A stretch of DNA of 64,000 nucleotides from Ideonella alba (lineage in GTDB: Bacteria; Pseudomonadota; Gammaproteobacteria; Burkholderiales; Burkholderiaceae_C), in NCBI RefSeq assembly GCF_018069875.1, contig NZ_JAGQDF010000018.1, positions 1 to 64,000 of the forward strand, in the 5' to 3' direction. Of this stretch, positions 1-11,098 are shown one piece after another. How positions within the stretch are numbered: the first letter of the stretch is position 1; each line of letters opens with the position of its first letter. Below the pieces are notes generated by a model that was not told the DNA's origin, did not search any database, and saw nothing but the letters and a program-made list of their open reading frames with translations. A program made the position numbers and the translations under genes.

Positions 1-1682
<1,682 letters not shown>

Positions 1683-1709
1683 CACCCCATTCGCAACCAG
1701 GAGACTGCC

Positions 1710-2747
1710 ATGGCACTCATTTCACTGCGCCAGATGCTGGACCACGCCGCCGAGCACGGCTACGGCGTGCCGGCCTTCAACGTCAACAACCTCGAGCAGA
1801 TCCACGCGATCATGCAGGCGGCGCAGGCCACCGACAGCCCGGTGATCCTGCAGGCCAGCGCCGGTGCGCGCAAGTACGCCGGCGAGGCCTACCTGCGCCA
1901 CATGGTGCTGGCGGCGATCGAGACGCACCCGGACATCCCGGTGTGCCTGCACCAGGACCACGGCGCATCGCCTGCGGTGTGCATCCAGGCGATCCGCTCG
2001 GGTTTCTCGAGCGTGATGATGGACGGCTCGCTGATGGAGGACGCCAAGACGCCGGCCAGCTACGACTACAACGTGAACGTCACCGCCAAGGTCCGCGAGA
2101 TGGCCCATGCGGTGGGCGTGAGCGTCGAGGGTGAGCTGGGCTGCCTGGGCTCGCTGGAAACCGGTGATGCCGGTGAGGAGGACGGTGTCGGCGCGGTTGG
2201 CAAACTCAGCCACGACCAGATGCTGACCGACCCGACCGAGGCGAAGGACTTTGTCGCGCGCACCGGGGTGGATGCGCTGGCGATTGCCATCGGCACCAGC
2301 CACGGCGCCTACAAGTTCACCCGCCCGCCCACCGGCGAGGTGCTGGCGATCGACCGCATCGCGCAGATCCACGCCGCCATTCCCCACACCCACCTGGTGA
2401 TGCACGGCAGCTCCAGCGTGCCGCAGGAATGGCTGGCGATCATCCGCCAGTACGGTGGTGACATCAAGGAGACCTACGGCGTGCCGGTGGAGGAGATCGT
2501 GCGCGGCATCGCCAGCGGCGTGCGCAAGGTCAACATCGACACCGACATCCGGCTGGCGATGTTCGGTGCGATGCGCCAGCTCTTCGCCACCCAGCCGGCC
2601 GAGTTCGACCCGCGCAAGGCGCTGGCCGCGGCCACCAAGGCGGCGCAGGGCATCTGCCAGGCGCGCTTCGAGGCCTTCGGCTGCGCCGGCCAGGCCAGCC
2701 GGATCAAGCCGGTGGCGCTGGACGCCATGGTCCGCCGCTACCAGTGA
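1710..2747 (+). CDS. fba: Fructose-1,6-bisphosphate aldolase, class II, Calvin-cycle subtype
   Basis: The 345-residue zinc-dependent aldolase begins [19 protein letters not shown], the form typical of CbbA. Metal and substrate motifs are seen: [23 protein letters not shown] with a zinc-ligand His, HGSSSVP, and the phosphate-binding NIDTDIR. It condenses dihydroxyacetone phosphate with glyceraldehyde-3-phosphate or erythrose-4-phosphate. It lies 27 bp behind pgk with AGGAG upstream of the ATG, and 7 bp ahead of cbbY, so the four genes form one transcription unit. Confidence 0.96.
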   Translation: MALISLRQMLDHAAEHGYGVPAFNVNNLEQIHAIMQAAQATDSPVILQASAGARKYAGEAYLRHMVLAAIETHPDIPVCLHQDHGASPAVCIQAIRSGFSSVMMDGSLMEDAKTPASYDYNVNVTAKVREMAHAVGVSVEGELGCLGSLETGDAGEEDGVGAVGKLSHDQMLTDPTEAKDFVARTGVDALAIAIGTSHGAYKFTRPPTGEVLAIDRIAQIHAAIPHTHLVMHGSSSVPQEWLAIIRQYGGDIKETYGVPVEEIVRGIASGVRKVNIDTDIRLAMFGAMRQLFATQPAEFDPRKALAAATKAAQGICQARFEAFGCAGQASRIKPVALDAMVRRYQ

Positions 2748-2754
2748 GACGGGC

Positions 2755-3492
2755 ATGCTGAAGGCCCTGCTGTGGGATGTTGACGGCACGATCGCCGAGA
2801 CCGAGCGTGACGGCCACCGCGTGGCCTTCAACCTGGCCTTTGCTGAACTGGGCCTGGACTGGGGCTGGGACGAGCGGCGCTATGGCGAGCTGCTGCAGGT
2901 CACCGGCGGGCGCGAGCGCCTGCTGGCCGACATGCGCACCCGCGCCGATGCGCCGGCCAGCACCGCCGAGCGCGAGACCTTGGCGCTGCGCCTGCATGCG
3001 GCCAAGAACCGCCACTACGCTGCGCTGGTGACGCAGGGCCGCATCGACGCGCGCCCCGGCGTGCTGGGCCTGATGCGCGAGGCCGCGGCCGCCGGTCTGC
3101 GCCAGGCCATCGTCACCACCACCAGCCGCAGCAATGTCGACGCGCTGATGCCGCGCCTGCTGGGCGAGGACTGGCGGACCCTGTTCGAGGTGGTGCTGTG
3201 CGGCGAGGACGTGGCCCGCAAGAAACCCGACCCCGAGGTCTATGACCGCGCGCTGGCGCGGCTGCGGCTGGCGCCAGGGCAGGCGCTGGCGATCGAGGAT
3301 TCCTCCCCCGGCGGTCAGGCAGCGCAGGCCGCGGCGGTGCCGGTGATGCTGCGCCCCAGCGTCTACTTCCCGGCGCGCGAACTGCCCGAGGGCTGGCGTG
3401 GCTGGTTCTGCGGGCCGCAGCAGGCGCTGAGCGTGCCGGTGCTGCGCGAGCACCACGCGGCCTGCACGGCGCTGGCTCAGCGCGGGGTATAG
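2755..3492 (+). CDS. cbbY: CbbY-type HAD phosphatase
   Basis: The 245-residue HAD-superfamily hydrolase starts MLKALLWDVDGT, with catalytic aspartates D8 and D10. The capped domain contains the CbbY-typical AETERDGHRVAFN, then VTTTSRSN (motif II Thr/Ser), ARKKPDPEVY (motif III Lys) and IEDSSPGGQAA (motif IV). CbbY enzymes dephosphorylate xylulose-1,5-bisphosphate, an inhibitory by-product of Rubisco, which fits the preceding cbb genes. The start lies 7 bp after fba. The 3' end overlaps the oppositely oriented lipoprotein gene by 16 bp. Confidence 0.9.
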   Translation: MLKALLWDVDGTIAETERDGHRVAFNLAFAELGLDWGWDERRYGELLQVTGGRERLLADMRTRADAPASTAERETLALRLHAAKNRHYAALVTQGRIDARPGVLGLMREAAAAGLRQAIVTTTSRSNVDALMPRLLGEDWRTLFEVVLCGEDVARKKPDPEVYDRALARLRLAPGQALAIEDSSPGGQAAQAAAVPVMLRPSVYFPARELPEGWRGWFCGPQQALSVPVLREHHAACTALAQRGV

Positions 3493-4052
3493 ACCGGCGC
3501 GCTGGCGCCAGTGGCCGGCGGCGGCACGGCCGGCCGGGCCGAGAGCACCGGCGGCGGCAGCGTGGGCGCCGCGGGCGCGGCCTGGGCGTTGCCGCCAGCC
3601 GCCTTGCTGACCCGGGCGCGGTAACCGTCGCTGACCACGGTGACCGCATCACCGGGCTGGAAGACCTCGGCGCCCTGGCCCTGCACGATCATGCGCTTGT
3701 CGCCGTTGCGCATCTGCAGCGTCAGCTCGATGCCGTTGCTGCGCGTGGCGTCGCGCTCGATCGCGTTGCCCAGCATCGCGCCGGCCACGAAGCCGACGAT
3801 GCTGCCGACGAAGCCGTCACGGTAGCCGCCGATCTGTGAACCCGCGACACCACCCACCACCGCGCCGATGGCCGAGCCGCCGCCGCTCTGGTGGCCGTCA
3901 ATGGTCACCGGGCGCACGGCCACCACGGTGGCTTCCTGCACCGATTGCAGGCGCTGGGTCTGGTAGACCGGCACCCGGTCCGGGGAGGTGACGACGCAGC
4001 CGCCCAGGGCAAGGGTCAGCAGGCTCAGCGGCAACAGGCGCGAAGGGTTCAT
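3477..4052 (-). CDS. Glycine-zipper outer-membrane lipoprotein
   Basis: This 191-residue protein starts MNPSRLLPLSLLTLALGGC, a signal peptide ending in a lipobox with the acylated Cys at 19. Residues about 52-90 form two glycine-rich hydrophobic stretches (AIGAVVGGVAGSQIGG and GSIVGFVAGAMLGNAIE), as in SlyB/PcpL-type glycine-zipper proteins (PF05433 kind). The segment ELTLQMRNGDKRMIVQGQG follows, and the C-terminal 45 residues are Ala/Pro-rich. It is likely an outer-membrane lipoprotein for envelope maintenance. It stands alone between the cbb operon and the secretion locus. It is not a TssJ. Confidence 0.82.
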   Translation of the reverse strand: MNPSRLLPLSLLTLALGGCVVTSPDRVPVYQTQRLQSVQEATVVAVRPVTIDGHQSGGGSAIGAVVGGVAGSQIGGYRDGFVGSIVGFVAGAMLGNAIERDATRSNGIELTLQMRNGDKRMIVQGQGAEVFQPGDAVTVVSDGYRARVSKAAGGNAQAAPAAPTLPPPVLSARPAVPPPATGASAPVYTPR

Positions 4053-4156
4053 CACGGGGCAACGATCCAGGGGGGTCTCGGGTTGACAGTGCCGATTGTC
4101 GGCGCGGGCGGGCATCGGGGGTGCTGCCCGAATGTCAAGGAATGTGTCGGCCGCCA

Positions 4157-4180
4157 GGGCCCCCCGCACATGGGGGGCCC
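4157..4180. other. Perfect 9-bp hairpin in the leader of the 4257 unit
   Basis: The bases at 4157-4165 (GGGCCCCCC) and 4172-4180 (GGGGGGCCC) are exact reverse complements around a six-base loop. The hairpin lies 77 bp upstream of the 4257 start, in the divergent region. No T-run follows on either strand, so a simple intrinsic terminator is unlikely. It may form a structured 5' leader. Confidence 0.5.
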
Positions 4181-4256
4181 GAAAGCTCGGCAGGCGCGGC
4201 ATCTCGGGGTATTCTGGCCCACGCTGGCGACGCCCTGTGCCGCGCGGAGACCCGAG

Positions 4257-5972
4257 ATGGCCGACAAGATCCTGACCGAAGCCGAGTGGAAGAAGTTTGC
4301 CAAGGGGCGCACCGTCAAGGACGCGGCCCTGCTCAAGGCCATGGCCGAGCTGGGCAAGGCCGAGCGCGCCGGGCCGGACGCCGTGCTCAAGGCCCTGGAC
4401 GAGCTGGAGAAGCAGGCCGACGCGCTGGCCAAGGCCCACAAGGCCGACAAGGAGGTCGCCAGCCAGGTGGCCGACATCGGCAAGGCCGTGGCCAAGCAGC
4501 GCAAGCTGTCCGAGCAGGAGGCCAAGGCGGCCGCCAAGGCCCAGGAAGAGGCCGAGGACGACGAGTCCAGCCCGGCCCAGCTGACCACCAAGCTGATCCC
4601 GCTGATGCGCGAGGTCCGCAAGGGCAACCCGATGCACGCGCTGATCGCCTTGGGCGGGCCGCTGGCGGCGGTGCTGCTGTCACGCCGCCCGATCACCGCC
4701 AGCTCGCGCAAGCTGCTGGCCGGCGAGTTCGACGGCGGCAGCATCAAGTACTTCCCGGCGCAGTGCATCTTCGAGGCCAACAGCCACACCTTCGTGCTGG
4801 AGACGCTGCCGGCCGGCATCGCCAAGAAGCTGAAGGCGGCACTGCTCAAGCAGACCGAGCAGCGCTACAAGGTGCGCGCCCGTGGCGCCGACCCGAACGA
4901 AGTGGACGACGACGGTGACCTGGTCGAACCCGACGACCTGGCCGAGGACAGCGCCGATGCGCCGCGCTCGCGCGGCGAGGCGCTGGCCGCGCACGCCGAC
5001 GACGAGCCCGACACGGGCGACACGGCGACGCGCGGAAGTTCCGACGGCGAGCGCACCGACACCCCCACCGATACCTCACCGGACACGCCGTCCGACCCCG
5101 TGGCCGACCCGGAGCAGGTCCGCTTCGACGCCCGGCTGCGCGAGATGCGCGCCTCGATCGAGCGGTTCGCGGCCTCAGGCGTGGCCGAGGTGGCCAAGCT
5201 CAAGCCCCTGCTGGACTTCGCCACCGGCAAGGCCGCTGAAGGGCTGCACCGCGCTGCCCACCAGGGTCTGGACGCGGTGGCCAAGCTGATCGAGAAGGCG
5301 GCCCCCAAGGTCGGTGCCGAGTCCGCGACCGCCGCGGGCGACGGCATGACCGGCTTCAAGTCCCGCATCACCGAGCTGACCGCGGCGCTGAAGACCGCGC
5401 TGGACGCCGGCCGCGACGGCGCTGCCGAGCAGCGCGCCCGGATGGCGCAGGCGGTGGCGGCCGCGGGCAAGCAGGCCTTCGACCAGGCCCATGGCCTGCT
5501 GGATGAGGTCGAGGCCTGGCTCGGCACCGCCGCGGCGTCGGCCGGTGGCGGCCTGGTGGCGCTGCAGCAGAGCCGGCTGGCCTTGGACGGCCTGCGCCAG
5601 CGCGTCAGCGACCAGCTGGACGCGCTGGAGCAGGCGGTGATCGAACAGGTGCGCGCCCACAACGCCGACGCCGACAACGAGGACGAGTTCGACGAGGCCG
5701 AACTCACCGCGGGTCTGCGCCGTCTGCACACCCTGCTTGATCGGCTCGACACCCGGCTGATCGACAAGCTCGACGAGGCCCTGTCGGCCAGCGGCGCCGA
5801 CCGCCAGCAGCGCCACCGCGAGGCCCAGGCCATCGTCACCGAATACCGCAGCTTCGTCGGCTCCGACCCGCTGATCGCCCAGATTGACGCCAACGGCTTC
5901 CTCGACACCGCGATCCGCCGCGAGGCCGAACAGACCCTGACGCAGCTGGCCGAGCGCCTGCAGACCGCCTGA
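4257..5972 (+). CDS. Unknown Ala/Lys-rich coiled-coil protein, first gene of the metalloprotease unit
   Basis: The protein has 571 residues and no signal peptide. It starts MADKILTEAEWKKFAKG, with GGAG upstream of the ATG. Residues about 20-105 are highly charged and helical with coiled-coil character. About residues 125-210 form a compact segment around GEFDGGSIKYFPAQC. A long Asp/Thr/Pro-rich acidic linker (about 215-280) follows, and the C-terminal 290 residues are again helical. No family is recognised. It lies 22 bp ahead of the metalloprotease gene on the same strand, so it may be an adaptor or chaperone for that protein. This role is inferred from position only. Confidence 0.75.
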   Translation: MADKILTEAEWKKFAKGRTVKDAALLKAMAELGKAERAGPDAVLKALDELEKQADALAKAHKADKEVASQVADIGKAVAKQRKLSEQEAKAAAKAQEEAEDDESSPAQLTTKLIPLMREVRKGNPMHALIALGGPLAAVLLSRRPITASSRKLLAGEFDGGSIKYFPAQCIFEANSHTFVLETLPAGIAKKLKAALLKQTEQRYKVRARGADPNEVDDDGDLVEPDDLAEDSADAPRSRGEALAAHADDEPDTGDTATRGSSDGERTDTPTDTSPDTPSDPVADPEQVRFDARLREMRASIERFAASGVAEVAKLKPLLDFATGKAAEGLHRAAHQGLDAVAKLIEKAAPKVGAESATAAGDGMTGFKSRITELTAALKTALDAGRDGAAEQRARMAQAVAAAGKQAFDQAHGLLDEVEAWLGTAAASAGGGLVALQQSRLALDGLRQRVSDQLDALEQAVIEQVRAHNADADNEDEFDEAELTAGLRRLHTLLDRLDTRLIDKLDEALSASGADRQQRHREAQAIVTEYRSFVGSDPLIAQIDANGFLDTAIRREAEQTLTQLAERLQTA

Positions 5973-5994
5973 CGATGCCTGGAGAGACCCCGCC

Positions 5995-8900
5995 ATGAAG
6001 CTCAACGCGCTCCAGAAACAGTTCATCACCGGCCAGCTGGGTGTCCAGCCTCGCAAGCGCACCGGCCTGTTCAAGAGCACCGACCAGAAGACCGACGAGG
6101 CGATCGGCCAGGCCGCCGAGAACTACACCCGCCGCGAGGGCAAGGTCCTGAAGGACCTGGCCACGCTGGAGAAGTCGGGCGGCCTGGGCGGTCTGATCGC
6201 CAGCTTCGAGAACGAGGTCGGCCAGATCCAGAACCGCATCAAGGGCGCCTTGCGCGATGCGGGCGAAGCCGTGCTGCGCGAAGCCTATGAAGCCCTGGAC
6301 GCGATCAAGCAGGCGGTGCGCAGGGAGGTCGACGCGGAGAAGGCCAACCCCGGCTTCGTGGCCAAGCGCGAGGCGGTCAAGGTCCTGCTCGACAAGCTGG
6401 ATGCCCACGCCCAGGCGGCCCACGTCAAGCCCTGGACCGACCAGGCGCGCACCGACCATGCCGAGGCGATCCGCCTGAACGACGCCAAGCATTACCCGCA
6501 GGCCACGGTCAAGATCGACGCCGCCAAGAAGCGCTGCGACGAGGCCCTGGTGGCGGCCGGCAAGTACAACGACTACCGCATCGCCCGCGCCCCGGCCACC
6601 GGCACGCTCAAGACCATGGCGGGCATGTACGCCACCGCGGCCACCTACACCGGCTTCCAGGACAAACTCAATGCGGCCGATGCCAAGGCCACGCTGGCCA
6701 CCGGCAAGTACGACGAAGCCATCGCCGCGGTCAAGAAGATCGCATCGGACATGTCGAGCACCCGCAAGACCTGGCTGGACGATGACCTCAACAACGCCAT
6801 CACCGAATTGAAGAAGCCCCCCCAGGCGGACTTCATCAAGGACGACAGCCTGAAGAAGCTGCAGGACATGCTGGCGGCGGTGCCCGGCCAGGTGGCCTCG
6901 GGCGACTACGCGGCCTTGAACGTCGTCGATCGCGCCGCCCGGCGCGAGCTGCAGCGCGGCCAGGACATCAAGCAGCGCCGTGAGGCCTTCGTGCAGGCGC
7001 GCACCGCCGCCGTCCAGGCGCTGGCGCCGCTCAGGACCTGCGTGCCGCTGGCGGCCCGGGTGGGGCAGCTGGACACCCGGCTGAGCGCCGAGGCCGATCC
7101 GGCCGCGTCGATTTCGACCATGCGCTTCGAGGAGGCCATCTCGGTGTGCGATGCGGTGCGCACCGAGGCCCTGGCCCTGGCTCCTGCAGCCGCTTTGGCC
7201 ACCGCCGTGGTCAACGACCTGGCCGGACTCGACAAGCGGCTGGAGGTCCTGGACCAGCTGGCCGGCACGCGCCGCCCGGCTGCGGCCCTCGAGACCCTCA
7301 AGGCACTGCGTCTGAAGGCGGGCGAGCGCGCAGCGCCGGACACGGCCGACTGGGCCGGCGCGCGGGTCTACATCACCCAGTTGTCCACCGAGATGGACAA
7401 CGCCGAGAACCTGGCCAAGCAGCTGGACGCCACCGCCGGCGTGGCCGACGCGGTCCAGTCGAGCGCCGACGTGACGGCCCTGGGCAAGGCCCTGGAACAG
7501 CTGCAGGCGGATGTGGCCAGGCTGGAGGCACCGCCGTTCCCGGACCTGTTGACCAAGGAACTCAAGACCGCGCGCACCCAGCTGTCGCAGGCGCTGAAGC
7601 TGCTCACCGAAGGGGCGGCGGACAAGGTGGGCGAGTTGATCGCCCAGGTCGCCCGCATCGTGGCCGACGGCTGGGTACGCCGCGAGCAGCAGCGCAGCGC
7701 CGACGAGGCGCTGACCTCGCTGCGCGAGCGGGTCAAGGCGCTGGAAGGCCAGACCAAGGCCGGCAGCTTCAAGGCCCTGGCGGGCAAGGCGGGCGAGCTC
7801 AAGGCCGAACTGGCCAAGGCCGAGAAGGCGCACAAGGGCAGCGACGCCACCGCCACCCAGACCGGCATCGCCAGCACGCTGGCGCTGGCCGGCGAGATCG
7901 ACCGCTGGGTCGAGGACATCAAGGCCTTCGATCTGCGTGCCACCGACCTCGGCCAGCGCAGCCAGGACGCCAAGTCCGCAGGCGCCGACGTCAAGGCCAT
8001 CGACGCCCTGCTGAAGAAGGCCGCCGAGGCGCTGGCCAAGCTGGATCTGGCGGGGGCGCGCAAGCACCACGACGACGCCGACGCGGAGCTCACCACGCTG
8101 CGCGTGCAGTCGCTGGCCAAGGCCAACCCCGATGACCCGGCGGTGGTGGCGCAGGCCGAGGCCCTGCTCAAGTTGCCTGGCGGCGACAAGAAGCTCGACA
8201 GCTTCGTGCAGACGCTGGGCAACGAGGCCGATTTCGGCCTGATCTGCAAGCTGGCCGAAAAGCGTTTCGGCATTCAGCTCGATGAGCGCACGCGCACCGC
8301 ACCGGGCGATGCCACGACCTCGGGCGAGGCCGGCGCCAAGACGGTGTCGGCCAAGGGCATGTGGGAGGCCCTGGCCCAGGTGCCCACCGGCCATGCCAAA
8401 CAGCCCAGCCTGAAGAAGGTGACGCTCGACAAGCCCAACAGCGATGGCGGCGCCTACAACTGGGCTGACAAGGCCATCACGATGGATGGTCGCCCCGACG
8501 ACGGCAAGACCGAGAACTTCGACCACGACACCCGGATGAAGGCACTGGGCCACGACAACCAGGACGAGTACGCGCCGATCGACGACACCGGCAAGAACCT
8601 GTTCAACATGACCGCCCTGCACGAGATCGGCCACGCGGTGGATGATCGCCTGGGCTTCATGAACGGCAAGATGGGCCAGGCTGCCTTTGGCGGGTGGCGG
8701 GTCTACACCGACCTGACGCCGATCGCCCAGGCGGTGGCCGCGGCCAAGCAGTTCGACGAGGGCTTCGTGCGCCAGCTGATCAACGGCCAGGAGCCGGCGC
8801 CGGTGGTGATGCCCGCGGACTACCCCGGCGGGGCCGAGAAATGGGCCAAGGCGCGCCAGGCGGTGCTGGAGTGGCACCAGCTCGCCACCAAGGGAAACAT

Positions 8901-9129
8901 CTGGTACAGCTACGCCAAGTCGAAGGCGGCGGCGATCGGCGACGACGTCTACCAGGAGGCCTACGCCAACAATTGGGTCAGCTACAAGCTGGCCGAGCGG
9001 GCCAAGGGGGTCACTGGCTACCAATGGCGGGCGCCCGGCGAATGGTTCGCCGAGGTCTACATGTGCTGGCACGGCGGCAAGCTCGACAAGGCCAAGCACC
9101 CGTTCAAAGACTGGCTGAACGCCCTCTGA
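5995..9129 (+). CDS. Large coiled-coil protein with C-terminal lethal-factor-like zinc metalloprotease module; candidate effector
   Basis: The protein has 1044 residues and starts MKLNALQKQFITGQLG after GGAGAG. Roughly residues 60-800 are helical, repetitive and rich in Ala/Lys/Glu/Asp. The C-terminal part has a zinc-peptidase signature: HEIGHAVDD at 876-884 gives two zinc-binding His and the catalytic Glu, and EWFAEVYMCWHGG starting at E1016 would supply the third ligand. The pairing of HEhGHAVDD with E(F/W)FAE resembles anthrax lethal factor (M34, ATLF). The spacer between the two motifs is much longer here (about 135 residues). There is no signal peptide. Neighbouring T6SS genes make secretion through that system plausible. 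Function is inferred from motifs. Confidence 0.72.
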   Translation: MKLNALQKQFITGQLGVQPRKRTGLFKSTDQKTDEAIGQAAENYTRREGKVLKDLATLEKSGGLGGLIASFENEVGQIQNRIKGALRDAGEAVLREAYEALDAIKQAVRREVDAEKANPGFVAKREAVKVLLDKLDAHAQAAHVKPWTDQARTDHAEAIRLNDAKHYPQATVKIDAAKKRCDEALVAAGKYNDYRIARAPATGTLKTMAGMYATAATYTGFQDKLNAADAKATLATGKYDEAIAAVKKIASDMSSTRKTWLDDDLNNAITELKKPPQADFIKDDSLKKLQDMLAAVPGQVASGDYAALNVVDRAARRELQRGQDIKQRREAFVQARTAAVQALAPLRTCVPLAARVGQLDTRLSAEADPAASISTMRFEEAISVCDAVRTEALALAPAAALATAVVNDLAGLDKRLEVLDQLAGTRRPAAALETLKALRLKAGERAAPDTADWAGARVYITQLSTEMDNAENLAKQLDATAGVADAVQSSADVTALGKALEQLQADVARLEAPPFPDLLTKELKTARTQLSQALKLLTEGAADKVGELIAQVARIVADGWVRREQQRSADEALTSLRERVKALEGQTKAGSFKALAGKAGELKAELAKAEKAHKGSDATATQTGIASTLALAGEIDRWVEDIKAFDLRATDLGQRSQDAKSAGADVKAIDALLKKAAEALAKLDLAGARKHHDDADAELTTLRVQSLAKANPDDPAVVAQAEALLKLPGGDKKLDSFVQTLGNEADFGLICKLAEKRFGIQLDERTRTAPGDATTSGEAGAKTVSAKGMWEALAQVPTGHAKQPSLKKVTLDKPNSDGGAYNWADKAITMDGRPDDGKTENFDHDTRMKALGHDNQDEYAPIDDTGKNLFNMTALHEIGHAVDDRLGFMNGKMGQAAFGGWRVYTDLTPIAQAVAAAKQFDEGFVRQLINGQEPAPVVMPADYPGGAEKWAKARQAVLEWHQLATKGNIWYSYAKSKAAAIGDDVYQEAYANNWVSYKLAERAKGVTGYQWRAPGEWFAEVYMCWHGGKLDKAKHPFKDWLNAL

Positions 9130-9136
9130 GGTCCGC

Positions 9137-9820
9137 ATGTCGATCTTCCGAACCCTCACAGCCCACTGCTCCGCCTGCGGCGGGGCGGTGCCCGTGGATG
9201 TCGTCCTCAGCGTCAATGCCGACCGCCGGCCGGACCTGCGCGAGGCCATCCTGGACAACAGCTTCCAGATGCGGCGCTGCCCCGGCTGCGGCAGCGAGAC
9301 CCGGCTGGCCCCGCAGTTCCACTACCTGGACCAGAAGCGCGGCCGCTGGATCGCCGCCTGGCCGCGCGAGCGCCTGGGCGACTGGGAGGCCGCGGTCGAG
9401 GAATCCCACCAGGCCTTTGACGAGGCCTTCGGCGCGGCGGCGCCGGCAGGCGCGCAGGCCATCGGCCGCGAGCTGTCCTGGCGTGTCACCTTCGGCTGGC
9501 CCGCGCTGCGCGAGAAGGTGCTGCTGGCCGGCTCCGGCGTTGACGATGTGCTGATCGAGATGGTCAAGCTGGCGCTGATCCGCGCCGGCGGGCCGGCGCC
9601 CCTGCTGTCGGCCGAGTTGCGCCTGCTGAACCTGGCCGATGACGAGCTGGTGTTCGGCTGGCAGGACAACGAGTCCTCGGTCGTGGTCGGCTGGCGGCGC
9701 GCGCCGCGCGCGCTGCTGGCCGAGATCGACGCCGATCCGGACTGGGCCGAGATGCGCGGCCGCATCGCCCAGAGCCCCTTTGCCGATGCCACCCGGCTGT
9801 TCATGCCGGCGGAGGTCTGA
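9137..9820 (+). CDS. CpXC-domain zinc-binding protein
   Basis: The 227-residue protein has C11-x2-C14 (HCSACGG) and C48-x2-C51 (RRCPGCG), the two Cys pairs of the CpXC domain (PF14353). The segments between and after them (SVNADRRPDLREAILD, RLAPQFHYLD) are typical of that family. The C-terminal 150 residues are mixed alpha/beta and not recognised. GAGGT lies just before the ATG, 7 bp after the metalloprotease stop, so the genes are co-transcribed. CpXC proteins have no established biochemical role. A link to the preceding protein (immunity, adaptor) is conjecture. Confidence 0.78.
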   Translation: MSIFRTLTAHCSACGGAVPVDVVLSVNADRRPDLREAILDNSFQMRRCPGCGSETRLAPQFHYLDQKRGRWIAAWPRERLGDWEAAVEESHQAFDEAFGAAAPAGAQAIGRELSWRVTFGWPALREKVLLAGSGVDDVLIEMVKLALIRAGGPAPLLSAELRLLNLADDELVFGWQDNESSVVVGWRRAPRALLAEIDADPDWAEMRGRIAQSPFADATRLFMPAEV

Positions 9821-9822
9821 CG

Positions 9823-10986
9823 ATGCCTGAACATGATCCCGCTGCAGGCGCCCGATGGCGCCGACGAGACCTGCCCGCCGTCCTGGCTGGTCTGTCCGGA
9901 CTGATGTCCGCCTTGCCCTCGAAGGGAGCCCCCGCCGTGCATGAGATTCCGCTGCTGCTGGTCGTCGAGCGCCTGACGGTGTCCAACCAACTGAGCGTCA
10001 ATGGCCTGCCGCTGCGCTGGTTCGCGGCGGTGGAGGCCGGCATGGGCGGCCAGGCCAGCGTGCTGGGCCGGCCGCTGGCCCGCTACGCGGTGCTGCATCC
10101 GTATGCGCTGCGCCCGCGTGGCAACCTGCTGGTGCTGGACCTGGGCGCGGTGGGCGACGTGCCGGTGCAAGTCGACCTGCGCCCGGCGATGATGCGCTTC
10201 ACGCCCGGCCAGCCGCGGGGCACGGTGTATCCGCTGACCGAGCTGGGGCGGCTGTCCCGCAGCGTGGGCGCCGGCTCGGCCGCCCAGCGGCTGGAGCTGG
10301 CCTTCGACTGCCCGGGCCTGCCGGCCTGGGACTGGGTGGACGCGCCGCTCATCGACGACACCCCGGCGCGGCGTGAGAGCCTGCAGACGGCCGTGCAGGC
10401 GGTCTGGGAAGGCTTGTACCGGGCCGGCAGCGGCACGCCGCCCACGAACTGGGTGGCCTCGGTGCGCGCCAGCACCGCTGACTTCCAGCGCGCCAGCGCC
10501 CTGGGCGGCCGGCCGGCCTGGGCACTGGATCGCCTGCTGGAGGTGGCCACCCGGCTGCAACTGCCTGGCGACGAGAGCCCGGAGCAGTTCGTGCGCAGCC
10601 TGGAGCGGCCTTCGGGTGGGCGTGACAGCCGCGACGACGCACCGACGGTCGCCGACCTGCCAGCGCGCCTGCCCAACGGCCAGTGGCCCCCGCGTGTGCA
10701 GCTGCGCTATCTGTCGGTCTTCGGGCCGCTGACGATGCAGACCATGGCGCAGGGGCGTCTGGCACGCCTGACCGACGCCCACGGCCAGTCACTGATCCAG
10801 TTCCAGAGCAACTACCCGGACGGCCCGCGCGGGCGCCCGGAGACGGTGCGCCTGGCGGTGGATCCGCTGTTCCGCCTCAACGCCCGTCAGCAGTGGGAAC
10901 TGGCGGCGCTGTACCCGACCAGCCTGGCGTCGATCGTGATGACCGACGACTGGCCGCACCAGATGCTGGACAAGCTGCCCTACTGA
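9823..10986 (+). CDS. Unknown protein, divergent paralogue of the 30846 gene
   Basis: The 387-residue protein has no signal peptide or membrane segment. GGAGG within the end of the preceding gene serves the ATG at 9823, giving a 2-bp gap and tight coupling. The middle contains WDWVDAPLIDDTPA. This closely matches WRWVDAPAIDDSPA in the 270-residue protein encoded at 30846-31658 behind vgrG. The flanking layout is also similar: an N-terminal beta-rich segment around LSVNGLPL, and a C-terminal segment around LARLTDAHGQS. The two look like members of one uncharacterised family tied to this T6SS locus. No function can be assigned. Confidence 0.72.
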   Translation: MPEHDPAAGARWRRRDLPAVLAGLSGLMSALPSKGAPAVHEIPLLLVVERLTVSNQLSVNGLPLRWFAAVEAGMGGQASVLGRPLARYAVLHPYALRPRGNLLVLDLGAVGDVPVQVDLRPAMMRFTPGQPRGTVYPLTELGRLSRSVGAGSAAQRLELAFDCPGLPAWDWVDAPLIDDTPARRESLQTAVQAVWEGLYRAGSGTPPTNWVASVRASTADFQRASALGGRPAWALDRLLEVATRLQLPGDESPEQFVRSLERPSGGRDSRDDAPTVADLPARLPNGQWPPRVQLRYLSVFGPLTMQTMAQGRLARLTDAHGQSLIQFQSNYPDGPRGRPETVRLAVDPLFRLNARQQWELAALYPTSLASIVMTDDWPHQMLDKLPY

Positions 10987-11000
10987 CGAGCCTGTGCCCG

Positions 11001-11020
11001 GCCCTGCGGGTGCGCAGGGC
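11001..11020. terminator. Perfect 8-bp stem-loop between convergent genes
   Basis: GCCCTGCG (11001-11008) and CGCAGGGC (11013-11020) pair exactly around a four-base loop. The element sits between the ends of the 9823 (+) and 11099 (-) genes, as expected for a bidirectional terminator. There is no T-run, so the call is tentative. Confidence 0.4.
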
Positions 11021-11098
11021 GGGTCAGCGTGGGCCAGGACAGCCACGGCGGGGCCCGCAGGCCCGGTGTGTCAAGGCAGGACCCGAAGGCCCTGCGTG

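Noticed and set aside
3477-4052. The lipoprotein gene as a possible TssJ.
   Set aside because: It has a lipobox, but the mature part is a glycine-zipper protein without the TssJ beta-sandwich pattern, and it lies outside the tss operons.
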